Source of the DNA: an uncultured Paracoccaceae bacterium
GTDB lineage: Bacteria; Pseudomonadota; Alphaproteobacteria; Rhodobacterales; Rhodobacteraceae
Direction of reading: 5' to 3'
Assembly (NCBI GenBank): GCA_947493745.1
Contig: CANLSM010000018.1
Span: forward strand, 1 to 64,000
Length of the DNA: 64,000 nt
Shown: positions 63,124 to 64,000 of the stretch, piece by piece
Numbering within the stretch: position 1 is the stretch's first letter
How the letters are laid out: every line of letters starts with the position of its first letter
Program-made: the position numbers and the translations under genes
The notes under the pieces: model-generated
What the model was told of the DNA's origin: nothing
Database searches by the model: none
The model's input: the letters and a program-made list of their open reading frames with translations, nothing else

Positions 63124-63966
63124 CTATCCACGTCCATTTCCTTTGCCCTTGCCACCATTGCCTTTTCCGTTCCCGTTGCCGCCGCCGTTCCCGTTGCCAC
63201 CACCGTTCCCGTTGCCACCGCCGTTCCCGTTGCCACCACCGTTCCCGTTGCCACCGCCGTTTCCGTTGCCGCCGCCGTTCCCGTTGCCACCACCGTTTCC
63301 GTTACCACCGCCGTTTCCGTTGCCACCGCCGTTCCCGTTGCCACCGCCGTTTCCGTTGCCACCGCCGTTTCCGTTACCGCCACCGTTTCCGTTGCCACCG
63401 CCGTTCCCGTTACCACCGCCGTTACCGCCACCGTTTCCGTTGCCACCGCCGTTCCCGTTGCCGCCGCCGTTCCCGTTACCGCCCGCGTTTCCGTTGCCGC
63501 CGCCGTTCCCGTTACCGCCCGCGTTTCCGTTGCCACCGCCGTTCCCGTTGCCGCCAGCGTTTCCGTTACCGTTGTTTCCATTGGTATTGTCATAGCCGGG
63601 AGCAAAGCCGCCGCCCTGTCTGCTGGTGGTCTTTCGTGCTGTGCTACGGACAAGGGCAGCACTTGGCGACGAGTTGGGGAGCAGGCGCCCGGTGTTTGCA
63701 TCGACCACCGCACTGGCCAGTCTTCCACTCGGTTGCATGATCAGAACACGATAGTAGATGCGGTCGGATCTGAAGGACCGGATATCGACCACATCCCCAC
63801 GCAACCCGCCGCCGATCTTGCTGAGCAGACTGTTGAAACTCACAGCCTCTCCTGCCGCGACGGAATTGCGGACTTCGCTTTGTGACATCTCGCGAATGTC
63901 CTGGGCCCCCGCCGCAAATGCGAGCAGGTTCACCGAAGCGATCATACAGAAGAAGGTCCGTCTCAT
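63124..63966 (-). CDS. Secreted PepSY-like protein with long Gly/Asn repeat
   Basis: A 280-residue exported protein. A signal peptide (about 1-21) and a PepSY-like domain (about 25-97: SVAAGEAVSFNSLLSKIGGG, then YYRVLIMQPSGRLASAVVD) are followed by a short linker and a tail of some 135 residues built from NGNGGG units, ending in a basic GKGNGGKGKGNGRG tail. PepSY proteins next to two-component genes often modulate the sensor. The tail is disordered or may form polyglycine-like sheets; it is unusual for such proteins. It lies ahead of the regulator and kinase genes. Confidence 0.82.
   Translation of the reverse strand: MRRTFFCMIASVNLLAFAAGAQDIREMSQSEVRNSVAAGEAVSFNSLLSKIGGGLRGDVVDIRSFRSDRIYYRVLIMQPSGRLASAVVDANTGRLLPNSSPSAALVRSTARKTTSRQGGGFAPGYDNTNGNNGNGNAGGNGNGGGNGNAGGNGNGGGNGNAGGNGNGGGNGNGGGNGNGGGNGGGNGNGGGNGNGGGNGNGGGNGNGGGNGNGGGNGNGGGNGNGGGNGNGGGNGNGGGNGNGGGNGNGGGNGNGGGNGNGGGNGNGKGNGGKGKGNGRG
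63167..63570. repeat. 18-bp tandem repeat encoding NGNGGG units
   Basis: About 22 copies of an 18-base unit (on the plus strand of the form CCGTTCCCGTTGCCACCG) with third-position variation, one shortened 12-base unit near 63410-63430, and Gly-to-Ala variants at the N-terminal side of the protein. As the unit is a multiple of three, slippage changes the length of the tail without breaking the frame. Confidence 0.9.
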
Positions 63967-64000
63967 GGCTTGGGAAATAGCAAATTCAAGATGAACCGAC

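Noticed and set aside
63167-63570. CRISPR-like repeat array
   Set aside because: The units are contiguous, with no unique spacers, encode NGNGGG in frame, and no cas genes are near.
63143-63595. Proline-rich protein on the plus strand over the repeat
   Set aside because: It is the reverse reading of the Gly/Asn repeat and has no ribosome site. The minus-strand frame has a signal peptide and a PepSY-like domain.

Overview
The window is chromosomal DNA from an alphaproteobacterium, most likely a Rhodobacterales (Roseobacter-type) species. The reasons are the gene families (GapR/DUF2312, a DUF1523 membrane protein, 3-hydroxybutyrate dehydrogenase coupled to a patatin, TRAP transporter, IF-3 with an alphaproteobacterial N-terminus, PurF with a short propeptide), dense packing with many 4-bp start/stop overlaps, and a GC content of roughly 60-62 % in most genes by hand count. 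I see no phage, insertion sequence, CRISPR array or plasmid functions.

Layout. 1-0.5 kb: gene-free, lower-GC edge ending in tRNA-Leu(CAA). 0.6-9 kb: TPR-sulfotransferase, zinc peptidase, YqaA-like and DsbB-like membrane proteins, HNH nuclease, VOC protein, carboxylesterase, AlkA-type glycosylase, MFS carrier. 8.3-13.1 kb: leftward cysS-cimA-methyltransferase-squalene-synthase-like operon. The cysS gene has a sharp GC drop in its 3' half. 13.2-17.8 kb: MmcQ/YjbR protein, bdhA-patatin, purF-SDR. 18.6-22.1 kb: leftward yfgM-like/bamB-like/der operon. 22.2-30.3 kb: an RND efflux pair behind an operator-like promoter, then a TRAP transporter (dctP-dctQM). 30.4-36.9 kb: a six-gene operon of unknown function (coiled-coil protein, unknown, AAA+ ATPase, unknown, two membrane proteins). 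36.9-39.3 kb, opposite strand: a four-gene coupled operon with a ferric-reductase-like/Rieske fusion and a membrane-anchored CxxxC/CxxxC protein. 39.4-47.9 kb: GapR, two hydrolases, glycosyltransferase, thrS, infC (apparently starting at AUA), lipid A-type acyltransferase, XRE-cupin regulator. 48-57 kb: FrnE-like DsbA protein, OafA-type acyltransferase, mfd, hemB, glycosyltransferase-like gene, SYLF lipoprotein. 57.5-64 kb: large secreted unknown protein, a 50-residue lipoprotein coupled to a porin, and a PepSY-response regulator-kinase operon whose PepSY protein carries a long Gly/Asn repeat.

Most interesting. (1) A repeat element sits two bases after the stop codons of der and hemB; its internal hairpin keeps pairing although both arms have changed sequence. 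(2) The AAA+/coiled-coil operon and the Rieske/ferric-reductase operon, which converge on each other, are the best candidates for undescribed systems. (3) cysS looks like a recombinant gene, with the break close to the KMSKS loop. (4) infC has no conventional start codon before residue 46 and must use AUA if full length. (5) A roughly 100-bp imperfect inverted repeat lies in the gene-free region between the porin and the histidine kinase.
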